Assembly (NCBI RefSeq): GCF_001570525.1
Contig: NZ_BBXC01000007.1
Coordinates: forward strand, 733,364 to 797,363
From: Herbidospora sakaeratensis
GTDB taxonomy: Bacteria; Actinomycetota; Actinomycetes; Streptosporangiales; Streptosporangiaceae
Direction of reading: 5' to 3'
Length of the DNA stretch: 64,000 nucleotides
Positions 23,799 through 32,916 of this stretch are shown here, piece by piece. Positions within the stretch are counted from its first letter, which is position 1, and every line of letters begins with the position of its first letter. The translations under genes were made by a program, and so were the position numbers. A model generated the notes under the pieces. It saw only the letters and a list, made by a program, of their open reading frames with translations, was not told the DNA's origin and did not search any database.

Positions 23799-25357
23799 AT
23801 GGATGATCCCGAACGCATCGGCGACTACGCGATCGCCCGCAAGCCGGGCAGCGGCGGCCAGGGCGTCGTCTACGAGGCGTACGACCCCACCGGCGAACGG
23901 GTCGCCCTGAAACTGCGGCACGGCGCGACGGGCCTCGCCCGCCCGGTCGCCGATTCAGATGTGGGCGGTGAACGAGAAGGGCGTCCTGGTGCGCGACGTC
24001 GCGTACGCCGCCCGACTACGGGCCCACCTCCCTGGTGTTCGACGAGTCGGGCGAACGGCTCGCGGGCGAACGGTGCGGGCTCGTGGCGATCTGGAACCGG
24101 GTCGGCAACGGCGGCTGGTCGCCGACGATGTCGGCGGAGTGGGAGCCCGACACGGTGCCCATGGAGGCCGTCGCGAGTGTTCCGCCCCCGTCGGGGCTCG
24201 CCTCGGTTTCAGCCCCGACGGGGCACGCTGACGATGGCGTCCGAGGGCGAGGTCCGGCTCCTGGACACCTCCACGATGGCGCGGCCCGGCGGGGGCGTGA
24301 CCGTCTTCGACTATCTGCGGATTCCCGCATGCAGGCGGCGTCCAGCGCCGACGGCGCGCGTCTGGCGATCGGGCCGGTCGACGGCGGGTTCGTCGCGATG
24401 ATGGAGCGGCTTTATGGACCAGTCGGAGTTGCGCCTGATCGGCACCCGCACCGGCGAGATGATCGCCGATTTCCGCGAGCCGTGGGTCTCGCCGGAGTTC
24501 CGGGCCCCACTGCAGGGCGGGAGGTGCCGCCCATGGTGTTCGCGCCCGACGGACGCGTGCTCGCGGTGAACGGCACAGGCGCCGAAGTCGTCCTGATCGA
24601 CACCGGCGAGGGCCGCGTCCTGCGCACGATCACCCTGCCGCACGCCCGCCGACGAGCCCGGAGTGGGCGACCTCCTCGCGATGGCCTTCTCGCCGGACGG
24701 ATCCCTGGTCGCCGCGATCACGCACATCGAGGACGAGACCTCCCCCCACTACGGGTCGGGTCTGCTGGTCTGGCGCTTCCGCGACGGCGAGCTGGTCGAC
24801 GAGGTGAAGAACGTCATCGGCCACACGCTGACCTTCGCCGCCGACGGCGCCACCCTCTATGTCGGCCACCCCGACCACGGCGTTTGCACGGTCCGCCCGG
24901 CGGCCGGGCAGACCGACTGCGGCTTCCGCATGCCCGGCTACATCACCGAGAACCTCGCCCGCACCCCGACGGCGGCCGCCTCCCCCTCGGCGTCGCCGAC
25001 GGCTCGCTGGCGATCTGGAACCCGTCGACGCGGGAGGTGGAGGGCACGGTCATGCGCGGTCACGCGGCCGATGGCGTGGTCACGGCCGCCTTCAGCCCCG
25101 ACGGGACCCTGCTCGCCACCGGCGGCCACGACAACACCATTCGCCTGTGGGACGTGCGGGCCCGGCGCCCGATCGGCCTCCCGTTCCAGCACGCCGGTGA
25201 CCTGCCGGCCGTCGCCTTCGACGCCGACGGCAGAACGGTGCGCACGGCCGACGCGTCCGGGGCCGTCCACGCCGAGGATGCTGAAGGCGGTCTGCCACCG
25301 GGTGGACTGCCGGCCGTGATCCATCTGGCGCGAGACTTCTTCGGACTGGTCGAATAG
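23799..25357 (+). pseudogene. Decayed Ser/Thr kinase-beta-propeller gene
   Basis: The start is intact (GGGGG upstream, then MDDPERIGDYAIARKPGSGG with glycine loop GSGGQGVVY and VALKL), but the kinase domain stops after about 60 residues. Beta-propeller/WD40-like repeats then appear in changing frames: VFDESGERLAG...VAIWN near 24035-24110, VFAPDGRVLAVNG near 24540, AFSPDGSLVAAITH near 24690 in another frame, then AFSPDGTLLATGGHDNTIRL and WDVRARRP near 25090-25170. At least three frame changes and a large deletion of the kinase domain are needed. The intact layout was probably like that of the kinase genes at 55110-58768. Confidence 0.72.
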
Positions 25358-25375
25358 GAGGCTCCGTCGGGGGAC

Positions 25376-26122
25376 GTGACGACTCAAGGGGTTCAACGCA
25401 TGGCAGACGCCCTCGGCGGACCGGTTCCGGCACAGACATCACTCGGCCAGCGGGCGTTGGACCTTCTGGACAAAGCCCTCGAAATACAGAGTCCCCTGGT
25501 CCGCAAGAACCTCATCCGGGCGCGTCAGCGACACCCCGAGGCGACACCGGCGCAGGTCGTCCGCACGTTGGAACGCATGTACCTCAGTGCCCAGACAGGG
25601 GCCGGTGCGGCAGTGGGCGCGACCGCGGCCGCACCTGGCGTCGGGACGGGATTCGCGCTGGCGCTGTCGGCGGGCGAGGCATTCTCGTCGTTGGAACTGA
25701 GCACGCTCTTCGCGCTCTCGCTCGCGGAAGTTCACGGGGTCCCCATAGACGAGCTGGAACGCCGCAGGACGATCGTGATGGGCATCTTGCTCGGCGGAAG
25801 CGGCGCCGCCACCATCGGCAAGATCGCTGAACGCACGGGGCAGCACTGGGGACGTCAGGTGGTCGCCAAGGTGCCCGTTGAAACGTTGCGCCAGATCAAC
25901 GGAATCCTGGGGAGGAACTTCGTCACGAAGTACGGGACCAAGCAGGGAATCGTCGTCCTCGGCCGCGTCGCGCCGTTCGGCATCGGCGCGGTGATCGGAG
26001 GTGGCGCCAACGCCGCGTTCGCCGCTCTGAACGTGCGGGCCGGTCGTCGTGCGTTCGGGCCGCCTCCGGAGACATGGCCGGCCCCGGAGACATGGCCGAC
26101 CCCTGAGAATCAGCCGGGCTGA
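25376..26122 (+). CDS. EcsC-like protein
   Basis: A 248-residue protein with a helical N-terminal part, a Gly/Ala-rich hydrophobic core (GATAAAPGVGTGFALALSAG), and the pattern INGILGRNFVTKYGTKQG followed by APFGIGAVIGGGANAAFAAL, which resembles the EcsC family. EcsC proteins are membrane-associated and of uncertain function. The C-terminus has a short repeat, ETWPAPETWPTPE. GTG 25376 is used here; ATG 25400 is an alternative with AGGGG upstream. It begins 19 bases after the kinase pseudogene and may have been co-transcribed with it. Confidence 0.7.
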   Translation: MTTQGVQRMADALGGPVPAQTSLGQRALDLLDKALEIQSPLVRKNLIRARQRHPEATPAQVVRTLERMYLSAQTGAGAAVGATAAAPGVGTGFALALSAGEAFSSLELSTLFALSLAEVHGVPIDELERRRTIVMGILLGGSGAATIGKIAERTGQHWGRQVVAKVPVETLRQINGILGRNFVTKYGTKQGIVVLGRVAPFGIGAVIGGGANAAFAALNVRAGRRAFGPPPETWPAPETWPTPENQPG

Positions 26123-26230
26123 CGGCCACGTGGTCTTGCACCCGCGCGACCTTCTCCGTCAGGGAGGTTGCGCGGGCGGGGCGGGCAAGGGATCTTGCTG
26201 TGGGTACGCCGGTCTTCCTCAGGAGATTCC

Positions 26231-27397
26231 ATGACGCTGCCCCTCCATATGCGCCGCCAGGGCTTCGACCCCGATCCCGAACTGGCCGCCGTGCGCGAAC
26301 AGCAGGGCCTGACCCGGGTGCCCACCCCCTACGGCCGCGACGCCTGGCTGGTCACCCGCTACGACGACGTGCGCGACGTGCTCAGGAACGCCGAGCTGTT
26401 CAGCTATGGGCACGGCATCAACATCCCGCCGATGAGCGAGGAACAGACCAGACGCCTCAAGGCGGGCGCGTTGCTGATGATGGACCCGCCCGACCACACC
26501 CGCTTACGCCGCATGCTCACGCCCGAGTTCACGATGCGCCGCATCCGCCGCCTCGAACCCCGGGTGCGCGAGATCGTCGCCGACCACCTCGACGCGATGG
26601 AGCGGGCCGGCGCGCCCGCCGACCTGGTCGCGGACTTCGCCATGCCGATCCCGTCCCTGGTCATCTGCGAACTCCTGGGCGTGCCCTACGCCGACCGCGC
26701 CGACTTCCAGTCGCGGTCGTACACCCTGCTCGACTTCAACCAGCCGCCGGAGGTGCGCGGGCAGGCCCAGATGGCCTCGGCCGCCTACATGGGCGAACTG
26801 GTCGCGCGGGCCCGGGTCGAGCCGGGCGACGACCTGCTCGGCATGCTGGTCCGCGACCAGGGCGACGAGGTGACCGACGCCGAACTGGTCGGCCTCGGCG
26901 GGCTGCTGCTGATCGCCGGGCACGAGACGACCGCCAGCATGATCGGCCTCGGCACCCTGGCCCTGCTCCGCCACCCCGACCAGCTCGACCTGTTCAGGAA
27001 GGACCCGGAGAAGGTCGACGGCATGGTCGAGGAGCTGCTGCGCTGGCTCACCATCATCCACTCGGGCGCGATCAAGGTCGCCGCCGCCGACACCGAGATC
27101 GGCGGCGTGCCGATCGCGAAGGGCGAGGCCGTCGTGGTCTCCCTCCCGGCCGCCAACCGCGACCCCGCGCTGGCCGAGAACCCCGACGCCTTCGACGTCA
27201 CCCGCCGCGACCTCGCCCACGTCGCCTTCGGCTACGGCGCCCACCACTGCATCGGCGCGCCGCTGGCCCGCATGGAGATGCGCATCGCCTTCCCGGCCCT
27301 CTTCGAGCGTTTCCCCGGCCTGCGCGAGGCGGGCGAGCCGGCCTTCCGTTCGTTCAACGCCGTCTACGGGCTGACCTCGTTCCCCGTGGCCTGGTAA
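26231..27397 (+). CDS. Cytochrome P450
   Basis: A 388-residue soluble class I P450. Signatures: I-helix GGLLLIAGHETTASM, the ExxR motif EELLR, and the heme loop FGYGAHHCIGAPLARMEMRIAF, where Cys is the axial heme ligand. It would hydroxylate a small hydrophobic substrate using electrons from a ferredoxin/reductase pair encoded elsewhere; none is adjacent, so the substrate cannot be inferred. ATG 26231 follows AGGAGA with ideal spacing. A hairpin lies downstream, between it and the convergent ROK gene. Confidence 0.95.
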   Translation: MTLPLHMRRQGFDPDPELAAVREQQGLTRVPTPYGRDAWLVTRYDDVRDVLRNAELFSYGHGINIPPMSEEQTRRLKAGALLMMDPPDHTRLRRMLTPEFTMRRIRRLEPRVREIVADHLDAMERAGAPADLVADFAMPIPSLVICELLGVPYADRADFQSRSYTLLDFNQPPEVRGQAQMASAAYMGELVARARVEPGDDLLGMLVRDQGDEVTDAELVGLGGLLLIAGHETTASMIGLGTLALLRHPDQLDLFRKDPEKVDGMVEELLRWLTIIHSGAIKVAAADTEIGGVPIAKGEAVVVSLPAANRDPALAENPDAFDVTRRDLAHVAFGYGAHHCIGAPLARMEMRIAFPALFERFPGLREAGEPAFRSFNAVYGLTSFPVAW

Positions 27398-27434
27398 AAG
27401 CGCTCTTTCCGGTACGGCTCCGCCTACCATGGCA

Positions 27435-27461
27435 CCGCCCGCCGCCCCCAGTGGCGGGCGG
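27435..27461. terminator. Bidirectional terminator-like hairpin
   Basis: CCGCCCGCC (27435-27443) and GGCGGGCGG (27453-27461) form a perfect 9-bp stem with a 9-base loop, placed between the convergent P450 and ROK genes (stops at 27397 and 27510). Confidence 0.6.
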
Positions 27462-27509
27462 CACACCGGCGCTCCGCACCGCTCATCGCCCTCGCCGCAT
27501 CGAGGGGGC

Positions 27510-28706
27510 TCAGCCTCCCTCGGCCGTGACCCGGTCACGCCAGGCCGCCACGCCCTCGGTGGTGAGGAAGGCGTCGAAGACCATCTCCGCGGTGCCGACG
27601 CGCGGGGCCGCCACACCCAGCCGGGAGGCCGCGATCAGGCCCGGGTCGCCGCGCCGGAACGCCATGAGCCTCTCCTCGCAACCGGCGATCACCACCGGGG
27701 CCGCCACCTCGTAGATCTGGGCGCCGAGCCCGGAGAGCGTCACCGTCCGGGGGTCGTGCGCGTTGACCAGGGAGCCGATGCCGCGCCCGAGCGCGGTGGC
27801 GACCCTCTCGACCGCCCGCACGCTCCCGGCGTCGCCGGCGGCGGCCCGCGTGATCAGTTCCCCGGCGTGGTGGAGGCGCCGGTGGACCGGCACGTCCCGC
27901 TTGCCGACCAGCGCGTTGGCCCCCACGTCGAGGTCCCAGCACCCGGCCGACCCGCAGGGGCACGCCGCATGGGGATCGCCCGCCAGGGGCAGATGGCCGA
28001 ATTCTCCCGCCACGCCGTGGGCGCCGGCCAGGGGCCGCCCGCCGACGACGAGCGCCCCGCCCACGCCCAATGACACGTGCAGGTGGAGGCCGAAGTCGAC
28101 GCCGCGCAGGCCGCCCCGCCGCGCCTCGGCCAGCGCCGCCAGGCCGGCGTCGTTGCCGATCATGACGGCCGGGCCGCCGTCGAGACGGAGCAGGGAGATC
28201 AGGTCGACGTCGTGCCAGCCCAGGTGGATCGCGTCGATCATCCGCCCGTCGCGCACCGCGGCCGGGACGGCGACGCCGACCCCCACCACCCGCCCGGCCA
28301 AGTCGGCCACCCGCCCCCGCAGCGCCTCCGACAGGGCGGCCAGCACCTCCGAGGCGAGCCCGGCCGTGAGGTGGCGGCATTCGAGCAGCCGCGACGCCCC
28401 GCCCAGCTCGGCGGCCGAGATCGACCAGGAGTCCTCCCGCAGGTCGACGGCGAGCGCGACCGGCCCGTGGGGGTGCGGCCCGACCAGCTGGGTCGGCCGT
28501 CCGCGCGGCCGCTCGGCCGGCGGCTGCTCCCGCACCATGCCGGCCGAGACCAGCTCGCCCATCAGCACGGTCGCCGTACCCCGGGCCAGCCCCAGATCAC
28601 GGGTGAGCTGGGAGCGGGTGAGCTCCCCGCCCCCGGCGTGCACGGCACGCAGCAACCGGGTCAGGTTGTGGAGCCGCAACTCGCTGCTCGTCGTGGGCGC
28701 GTGCAC
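27510..28706 (-). CDS. ROK-family transcriptional regulator
   Basis: A 398-residue ROK protein: winged helix at about 20-80 (LTRSQLTRDLGLARGTATVLMGELVSAGMV), sugar-binding motif IGNDAGLAALAEA and zinc motif CPCGSAGCW. The inducer is probably a sugar or sugar phosphate. It starts at GTG 28706, divergent from a HAD phosphatase and MFS transporter operon. A perfect 6-bp inverted repeat lies between them, so it likely controls that pair. It is not close to the ROK protein at 19111 outside the family motifs. Confidence 0.9.
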   Translation of the reverse strand: MHAPTTSSELRLHNLTRLLRAVHAGGGELTRSQLTRDLGLARGTATVLMGELVSAGMVREQPPAERPRGRPTQLVGPHPHGPVALAVDLREDSWSISAAELGGASRLLECRHLTAGLASEVLAALSEALRGRVADLAGRVVGVGVAVPAAVRDGRMIDAIHLGWHDVDLISLLRLDGGPAVMIGNDAGLAALAEARRGGLRGVDFGLHLHVSLGVGGALVVGGRPLAGAHGVAGEFGHLPLAGDPHAACPCGSAGCWDLDVGANALVGKRDVPVHRRLHHAGELITRAAAGDAGSVRAVERVATALGRGIGSLVNAHDPRTVTLSGLGAQIYEVAAPVVIAGCEERLMAFRRGDPGLIAASRLGVAAPRVGTAEMVFDAFLTTEGVAAWRDRVTAEGG

Positions 28707-28739
28707 GGCCCCATTGTGGCAGCCGTTCCCGCACCTTTA

Positions 28740-28756
28740 TGCTCTCGGTCAGAGCA
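28740..28756. promoter_or_regulatory. Candidate ROK operator
   Basis: TGCTCTCGGTCAGAGCA has perfect 6-bp arms around a 5-base spacer and is flanked by TT and AA. It lies in the 69-base region between the divergent ROK regulator and HAD phosphatase genes, 19 bases before the latter's start. Confidence 0.55.
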
Positions 28757-28775
28757 AAATATTCAAGGGGTGGCG

Positions 28776-29417
28776 ATGAACGACTTCTGCGCGGTGCTGT
28801 TCGATCTCGACGGCACGCTGGCCGACTCCGACGCCGCGGTGGCCAGAGCCTGGGCCGCCTGGTCCGTCAAGCGCGGCGTCGACCTCGAGACGATCATGCG
28901 GGTCTCGCCGGGACGGCCGGGCGTCGAGACCATCGCCGAACTCGGCGCCCACCTGACCCCGGCCGAGGTCCTGGCCGACGCCGAGGAGAACCTGCGGATG
29001 GAGGAGGCCGACCTCGACGGCGTCTCGGCCGTCCTGGGAGCCCTCGGCCTGCTCGCCTCCTACGAGGATCTCGGCGTGCCCTGGGCCATCGTGACCTCCT
29101 GCCCCCGCCCGCTGGCCCTGGCCCGCATCGGCGCCGCCCGGCTGCCCCGGCCCCGGGTGATGGTCACCGCCGACGACGTCACCCGGGGCAAGCCCGACCC
29201 GGAGTGCTACCTCCTCGCGGCGAGGCTCCTCGACGTCGAGGCCCGCCGTTGCCTGGTGGTCGAGGACGCGGTGGCGGGCGTGCGCGCCGGCCGGGCCGCC
29301 GGGATGACGGTCGCGGGGGTGCGCGGCGTGCCCGGCGCCGACCTCTCCCTCACGGGCCTGCCGGATCTGACGTCCCTCACCGGGCGCTGCGCGCACCGCC
29401 ACGCCGTCGATGCCTGA
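28776..29417 (+). CDS. HAD-family sugar-phosphatase-like hydrolase
   Basis: A 213-residue HAD hydrolase of the beta-phosphoglucomutase/sugar phosphatase subgroup: motif I FDLDGTLADS with nucleophile Asp10 and Asp12, motif II AIVTS, motif III Lys in RGKPDPECYLLAA, and motif IV VVEDAVAGVRAG. The cap domain is the small helical C1 type. AAGGGG precedes the start. The stop overlaps the start of the MFS gene by 8 bases, so phosphatase and transporter are coupled, and a divergent ROK regulator suggests a sugar-related substrate. Confidence 0.92.
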   Translation: MNDFCAVLFDLDGTLADSDAAVARAWAAWSVKRGVDLETIMRVSPGRPGVETIAELGAHLTPAEVLADAEENLRMEEADLDGVSAVLGALGLLASYEDLGVPWAIVTSCPRPLALARIGAARLPRPRVMVTADDVTRGKPDPECYLLAARLLDVEARRCLVVEDAVAGVRAGRAAGMTVAGVRGVPGADLSLTGLPDLTSLTGRCAHRHAVDA

Positions 29418-30621
29418 ACGGCTCGCGCTGTCGATCCACTACGGGCTGGCCGGTGTGCTCAACGCGTTGTGGGTGGCCACCCTGCCCGCCGTCGACGAGC
29501 GGCTGGCGCTCGGTCCGGGCCGGATCGGCACGCTGCTGCTGCTCATGGCGGTGGGCGCGCTCGCCGCGATGCCGTTCGCCGGGCGGCTGGCCGACCGGTG
29601 GGGCAGCCGCCGCCTGCTCCGGCTCGCGGCCCCGGTCTGCGCGCTCGCCCTCGGCGGGGCCGCCCTCGCGCCGTCCTACGGGGTGCTGGCCGTCGCCGTC
29701 GTGCCGCTGGGAGCCGCCACGGGCGTGGTCAACATCGCGCTGAACGTGCACGGCGTCCAGATCGAACGCCGGCTCGGCAGGCCCGTGATGGGCAGCCTCC
29801 ACGGCGTGTGGAGCCTGGGCGGGGTGGCGGGCGGCGCGGCGATCACGGCGGCCCTGGCGGCCGGGGCCGAGGTGCGGACGCTGATGGCGTCGGGGGCGGT
29901 CACGCTGATGGTGTCGTCCCTGCTGCCGGGCCCCTGGCTGCGTGCCGGGCTCCCGGGCCGGGCCGACGGCTCCGACGGACGCGGATCACCCGTGGCGATG
30001 CGTGCGGGCCTGGTTGCGCTGATGGGGTCCGTGGTCTTCGCCGCGTACCTCAGCGAGGCGACCGCCACCGACTGGGCCGCCGTGCACGCACGATGGGAAC
30101 TGGCGGCCGGGCCGGCGACCGCGTCGTTCGTCTACACCGCCTTCGCGAGCGCGATGACGGTGACCCGGTTCCTCGGCGACCCGTTGCGGGGCCGCCTCGG
30201 GCCGGCCCGCACGATGAGGCTGGCCGGCGCCGTGGCGTCCACCGGATACGGCCTGGTCCTCCTCGCTCCGCTCGCCGGAACGGGCGGCCTCGCCTGCGCG
30301 GTCGCGGGCTGGAGCCTGGTCGGGGCGGGCATGGCCACGGTCGTGCCGGTGATCTTCAGCACCGTCGGGGCGACGGCCGGCCGGCCGGGGCGGGCGCTGT
30401 CGGCCGTCACCACGATGAGCTTCGGCGGGGCCCTCACCGGACCCGCCGTCATCGGCTACGTCGCGGAGATGTGGTCGCTGGGCACGGCGCTGGTCCTGCC
30501 CGCCGTCTTCGCCCTCTACGTCGCCCTGGCGGGGCCGGCCGCCGTCCTCAGCGTGGCACGCGGACCGTCTCCACCCACGCCGGAGGCGGCGGCGGGTTCT
30601 CGCCGATCAGGGCCGCGATGA
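29410..30621 (+). CDS. MFS transporter
   Basis: A 403-residue major facilitator with 12 predicted helices, including the motif A variant GRLADRWGSRRLL between helices 2 and 3. The segment VNIALNVHGVQIERRLGRPVMGSLHGVWSLG resembles the YbjJ/FucP-like branch, some members of which transport sugars. It is coupled to the HAD phosphatase; together with the divergent ROK regulator this looks like a small sugar-uptake or efflux unit. Its last 74 bases overlap the convergent VWA gene, encoding a Pro/Gly-rich tail. Confidence 0.88.
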   Translation: MPERLALSIHYGLAGVLNALWVATLPAVDERLALGPGRIGTLLLLMAVGALAAMPFAGRLADRWGSRRLLRLAAPVCALALGGAALAPSYGVLAVAVVPLGAATGVVNIALNVHGVQIERRLGRPVMGSLHGVWSLGGVAGGAAITAALAAGAEVRTLMASGAVTLMVSSLLPGPWLRAGLPGRADGSDGRGSPVAMRAGLVALMGSVVFAAYLSEATATDWAAVHARWELAAGPATASFVYTAFASAMTVTRFLGDPLRGRLGPARTMRLAGAVASTGYGLVLLAPLAGTGGLACAVAGWSLVGAGMATVVPVIFSTVGATAGRPGRALSAVTTMSFGGALTGPAVIGYVAEMWSLGTALVLPAVFALYVALAGPAAVLSVARGPSPPTPEAAAGSRRSGPR

Positions 30622-31705
30622 GCCGGCCCGACTCCGGCTCGTCCGGCCACGGCGTGTGGCCGTCGGTCAGCACGATCACCACGTTGGGGCGGTCGCGGCC
30701 CGCCAGGGCGGCCGTGATGCCCACGCGCATGTCGGTGCCGCCGCCTCCCCCCAGCGTGACCTGCTCGGCCGAGGTGACCCGGGAGACGGCGTGGACGTCG
30801 GCGTCGCAGGCCAGCACCGTCACCCGGTTGCCGTGCACGCCCACCTCGCGCAGCACCCCGGTGACCTCGGCCAGCGCCGCGGCCAGGTCGTCGTCGCCCA
30901 TCGAGCCGGAGGTGTCGACCACGATCGCGACCCGGGGGAGCGGGCGGCGCAGGCTCGGCAGCACCACCCCGCGCATGGCGGCCGACCGCCGCGACGGGCG
31001 GCGGTAGGTGTAGTCGACCGCGCCGCCCGCCCAGGCGACCGCCTCGCGGACCGCCCCGGTGAGCACCTGCCGCCAGTCGACGACCGGTTCGAGCACCTGC
31101 TCCGCCCACCGCTGCCACCCGCTGGGCAGCGTGCCCCGCGACCGCCGGTGCGCCCGCATCGCCTCGGCGGTGTGCCGCCGCAGCGACTCGGCCTCGACCG
31201 GCCCGACCACGGGCACGCCGTCACCGGTCTCCCACGGCGACGCCAGGCCGTGCGCGCCCGACCCGCAGTCGGGCGCGTGCTCGTGCGGCGGCAGCAGCGG
31301 GACGTACTCCTCGAACAGGCGGCCCGGGGCCAGGCCGAACAGGCGCGGCTCCATCCGGCCCGGCGGCAGCGGCAGCCGGTCGGCGAGCAGGTCGTCGTTG
31401 ATCTCGCAGTCCTGCGCGAGGTTGACGCGCAGCCGGTCCCGCTGGTCGGCGGGCGGCAGCCGCCCGGCCCGGCCGTGGTGGTCGCGCAGCAGGTGGGCGA
31501 CCTCGTGGATCCAGACGGCGGCCAGTTCCTCGACGGGGGTGGCGTCGACGAACGCGGGGGAGACGTAGCAGCGCCAGTGCGCGTCGACGCCCATCGTGGG
31601 CACCCGCTCGCTGGGGACGATGGAGAGGGCGTACAGGGCGGTGGCGAAGTAGGGGCGGTCGGCCGCCGCGCGGTAACGCGCGGCCAGCAGCTTCACCCGG
31701 TCCAT
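30548..31705 (-). CDS. VWA-like protein with metallopeptidase-type N-terminal domain
   Basis: A 385-residue protein of the DUF2201-type putative metallopeptidase plus VWA-like layout. The N-terminal domain has HEVAH (67-71), a zincin-type zinc motif, followed by QDCEINDDLL. The C-terminal VWA domain keeps the MIDAS triad: DTSGSMG (264-270), the GGGGGTDM threonine, and a later Asp in TDGH. Such proteins pair with MoxR AAA+ ATPases as metal-dependent adaptors. It is the last gene of the five-gene operon, two bases after the MoxR gene. There is no strong ribosome binding site, so coupling is likely. Confidence 0.85.
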   Translation of the reverse strand: MDRVKLLAARYRAAADRPYFATALYALSIVPSERVPTMGVDAHWRCYVSPAFVDATPVEELAAVWIHEVAHLLRDHHGRAGRLPPADQRDRLRVNLAQDCEINDDLLADRLPLPPGRMEPRLFGLAPGRLFEEYVPLLPPHEHAPDCGSGAHGLASPWETGDGVPVVGPVEAESLRRHTAEAMRAHRRSRGTLPSGWQRWAEQVLEPVVDWRQVLTGAVREAVAWAGGAVDYTYRRPSRRSAAMRGVVLPSLRRPLPRVAIVVDTSGSMGDDDLAAALAEVTGVLREVGVHGNRVTVLACDADVHAVSRVTSAEQVTLGGGGGTDMRVGITAALAGRDRPNVVIVLTDGHTPWPDEPESGRLIAALIGENPPPPPAWVETVRVPR

Positions 31706-31707
31706 CG

Positions 31708-32916
31708 TCAGAGCGCGCCGGACAGCTGGAGGAGGTCGACGAAGGCGTCGATGCCCGGGGGCACCGGCCAGCTGAGGTCGCGCATCGCGGCCAGGTCCAT
31801 CGCCGCGCGGGCCGCGACGTCGGGCACGCCGGCGTCCACCGCCTTGGCCAGCACCACCCACCCGGCCTCCCAGCGGCGCCGGGTCGGGTCGCCCTGCACG
31901 GCCGCCACCACCGCCGTCAGGAAGGCGAGCTGGCGGTCGCCGCGCTCGGGGAGCCGGAACGCGGCCGGGTCGGCGAGCACCCGGTCGGGGTCGGGCAGGT
32001 CGAGTTCCTCCAGGTAGGAGATGAGCTCGACGCCCGCGCCGTCGCCCACCGCGCCGACCACCGCCGCCGCGAGGGCCTCCCGGCCGGTGCCGCTCGCGTA
32101 GGCGACGGCGAGCAGCCTCAGCGCCATCTCCCACGTCCGGGGCGAGGGCCACGCGCCGCCCCGGCTCTCGGCGTCGGCGGGCAGGTGGTGCGTCAGACCA
32201 GGACGGGCGGTCAGGAAGCCGGAGATCGCGCCCCGGGCCTTCGCCACCGCGCCGGAGACGCGCGCCGGGTCGATCGAGGGGACGCGGGCGGCCGGCCAGG
32301 TGCCCGCCAGGCCGCGGGCGACGGTCCGGGGGTCGTGCGTCCAGCGCAGGTGGACGAAGCGGTTGGCCAGCGGCGGGCTCAGGTGCCAGCCGTCGGCCGC
32401 GCTCGACGGCGGGTTCGCGGCGGCCACGACGCGCACCGGCGCGGGCAGCGTGAGGCTGCCGACCCGCCGTTCGAGCACCACCCGCAGCAGCGCGGCCTGC
32501 ACGGCGGGCGGCGCGGACGACAACTCGTCGAAGAAGACCAGCCCCCGGCCCAGCGCGGTCACCCGCACGGCCCAGTCGGGCGGCGCCATCGGCACCCCGG
32601 TCACGGCCGGGTCGTCGCCGACGATCGGCAGCCCGGCGAAGTCGGACGGCTCGTGCACGCTCGCGATGACCGTCTCCAGCGGCAGCCCGAGCCCGGCGGC
32701 GAGCTGCTCCAGCCCGGCCGACTTGCCGATGCCCGGCTCGCCCCACAACAGGACCGGCAGGTTCGCCGCCACGGCCAGGGCGAGCGCCTCCAGCTGGGAG
32801 CTGGCGGCCGGTTCGGTGCGGAAGACGCCCAGCCGCCGGTTGATCTCGTCGGCGGCGGCCAGGCCGTCGTGCTCAGTCGTCGTCATCGCCGTGGTCATCG
32901 CCGTGGTCATCGTCAT
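31708..32916 (-). CDS. MoxR-type AAA+ ATPase
   Basis: A 402-residue AAA+ ATPase. Walker A is GEPGIGKS, Walker B is GLVFFDELSSAPP, sensor 1 is VVAAANPPSS, and the arginine-finger region is LANRFVHLRW, with the order typical of the MoxR/RavA clade. MoxR proteins remodel or insert metals and cofactors into targets selected by a VWA partner, here the next gene. Four in-frame ATGs (32916, 32910, 32898, 32886) occur in a low-complexity stretch (MTMTTAMTTAMTTT) that also encodes the acidic tail of the upstream ankyrin protein in another frame. The true start is uncertain. Confidence 0.88.
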   Translation of the reverse strand: MTMTTAMTTAMTTTEHDGLAAADEINRRLGVFRTEPAASSQLEALALAVAANLPVLLWGEPGIGKSAGLEQLAAGLGLPLETVIASVHEPSDFAGLPIVGDDPAVTGVPMAPPDWAVRVTALGRGLVFFDELSSAPPAVQAALLRVVLERRVGSLTLPAPVRVVAAANPPSSAADGWHLSPPLANRFVHLRWTHDPRTVARGLAGTWPAARVPSIDPARVSGAVAKARGAISGFLTARPGLTHHLPADAESRGGAWPSPRTWEMALRLLAVAYASGTGREALAAAVVGAVGDGAGVELISYLEELDLPDPDRVLADPAAFRLPERGDRQLAFLTAVVAAVQGDPTRRRWEAGWVVLAKAVDAGVPDVAARAAMDLAAMRDLSWPVPPGIDAFVDLLQLSGAL

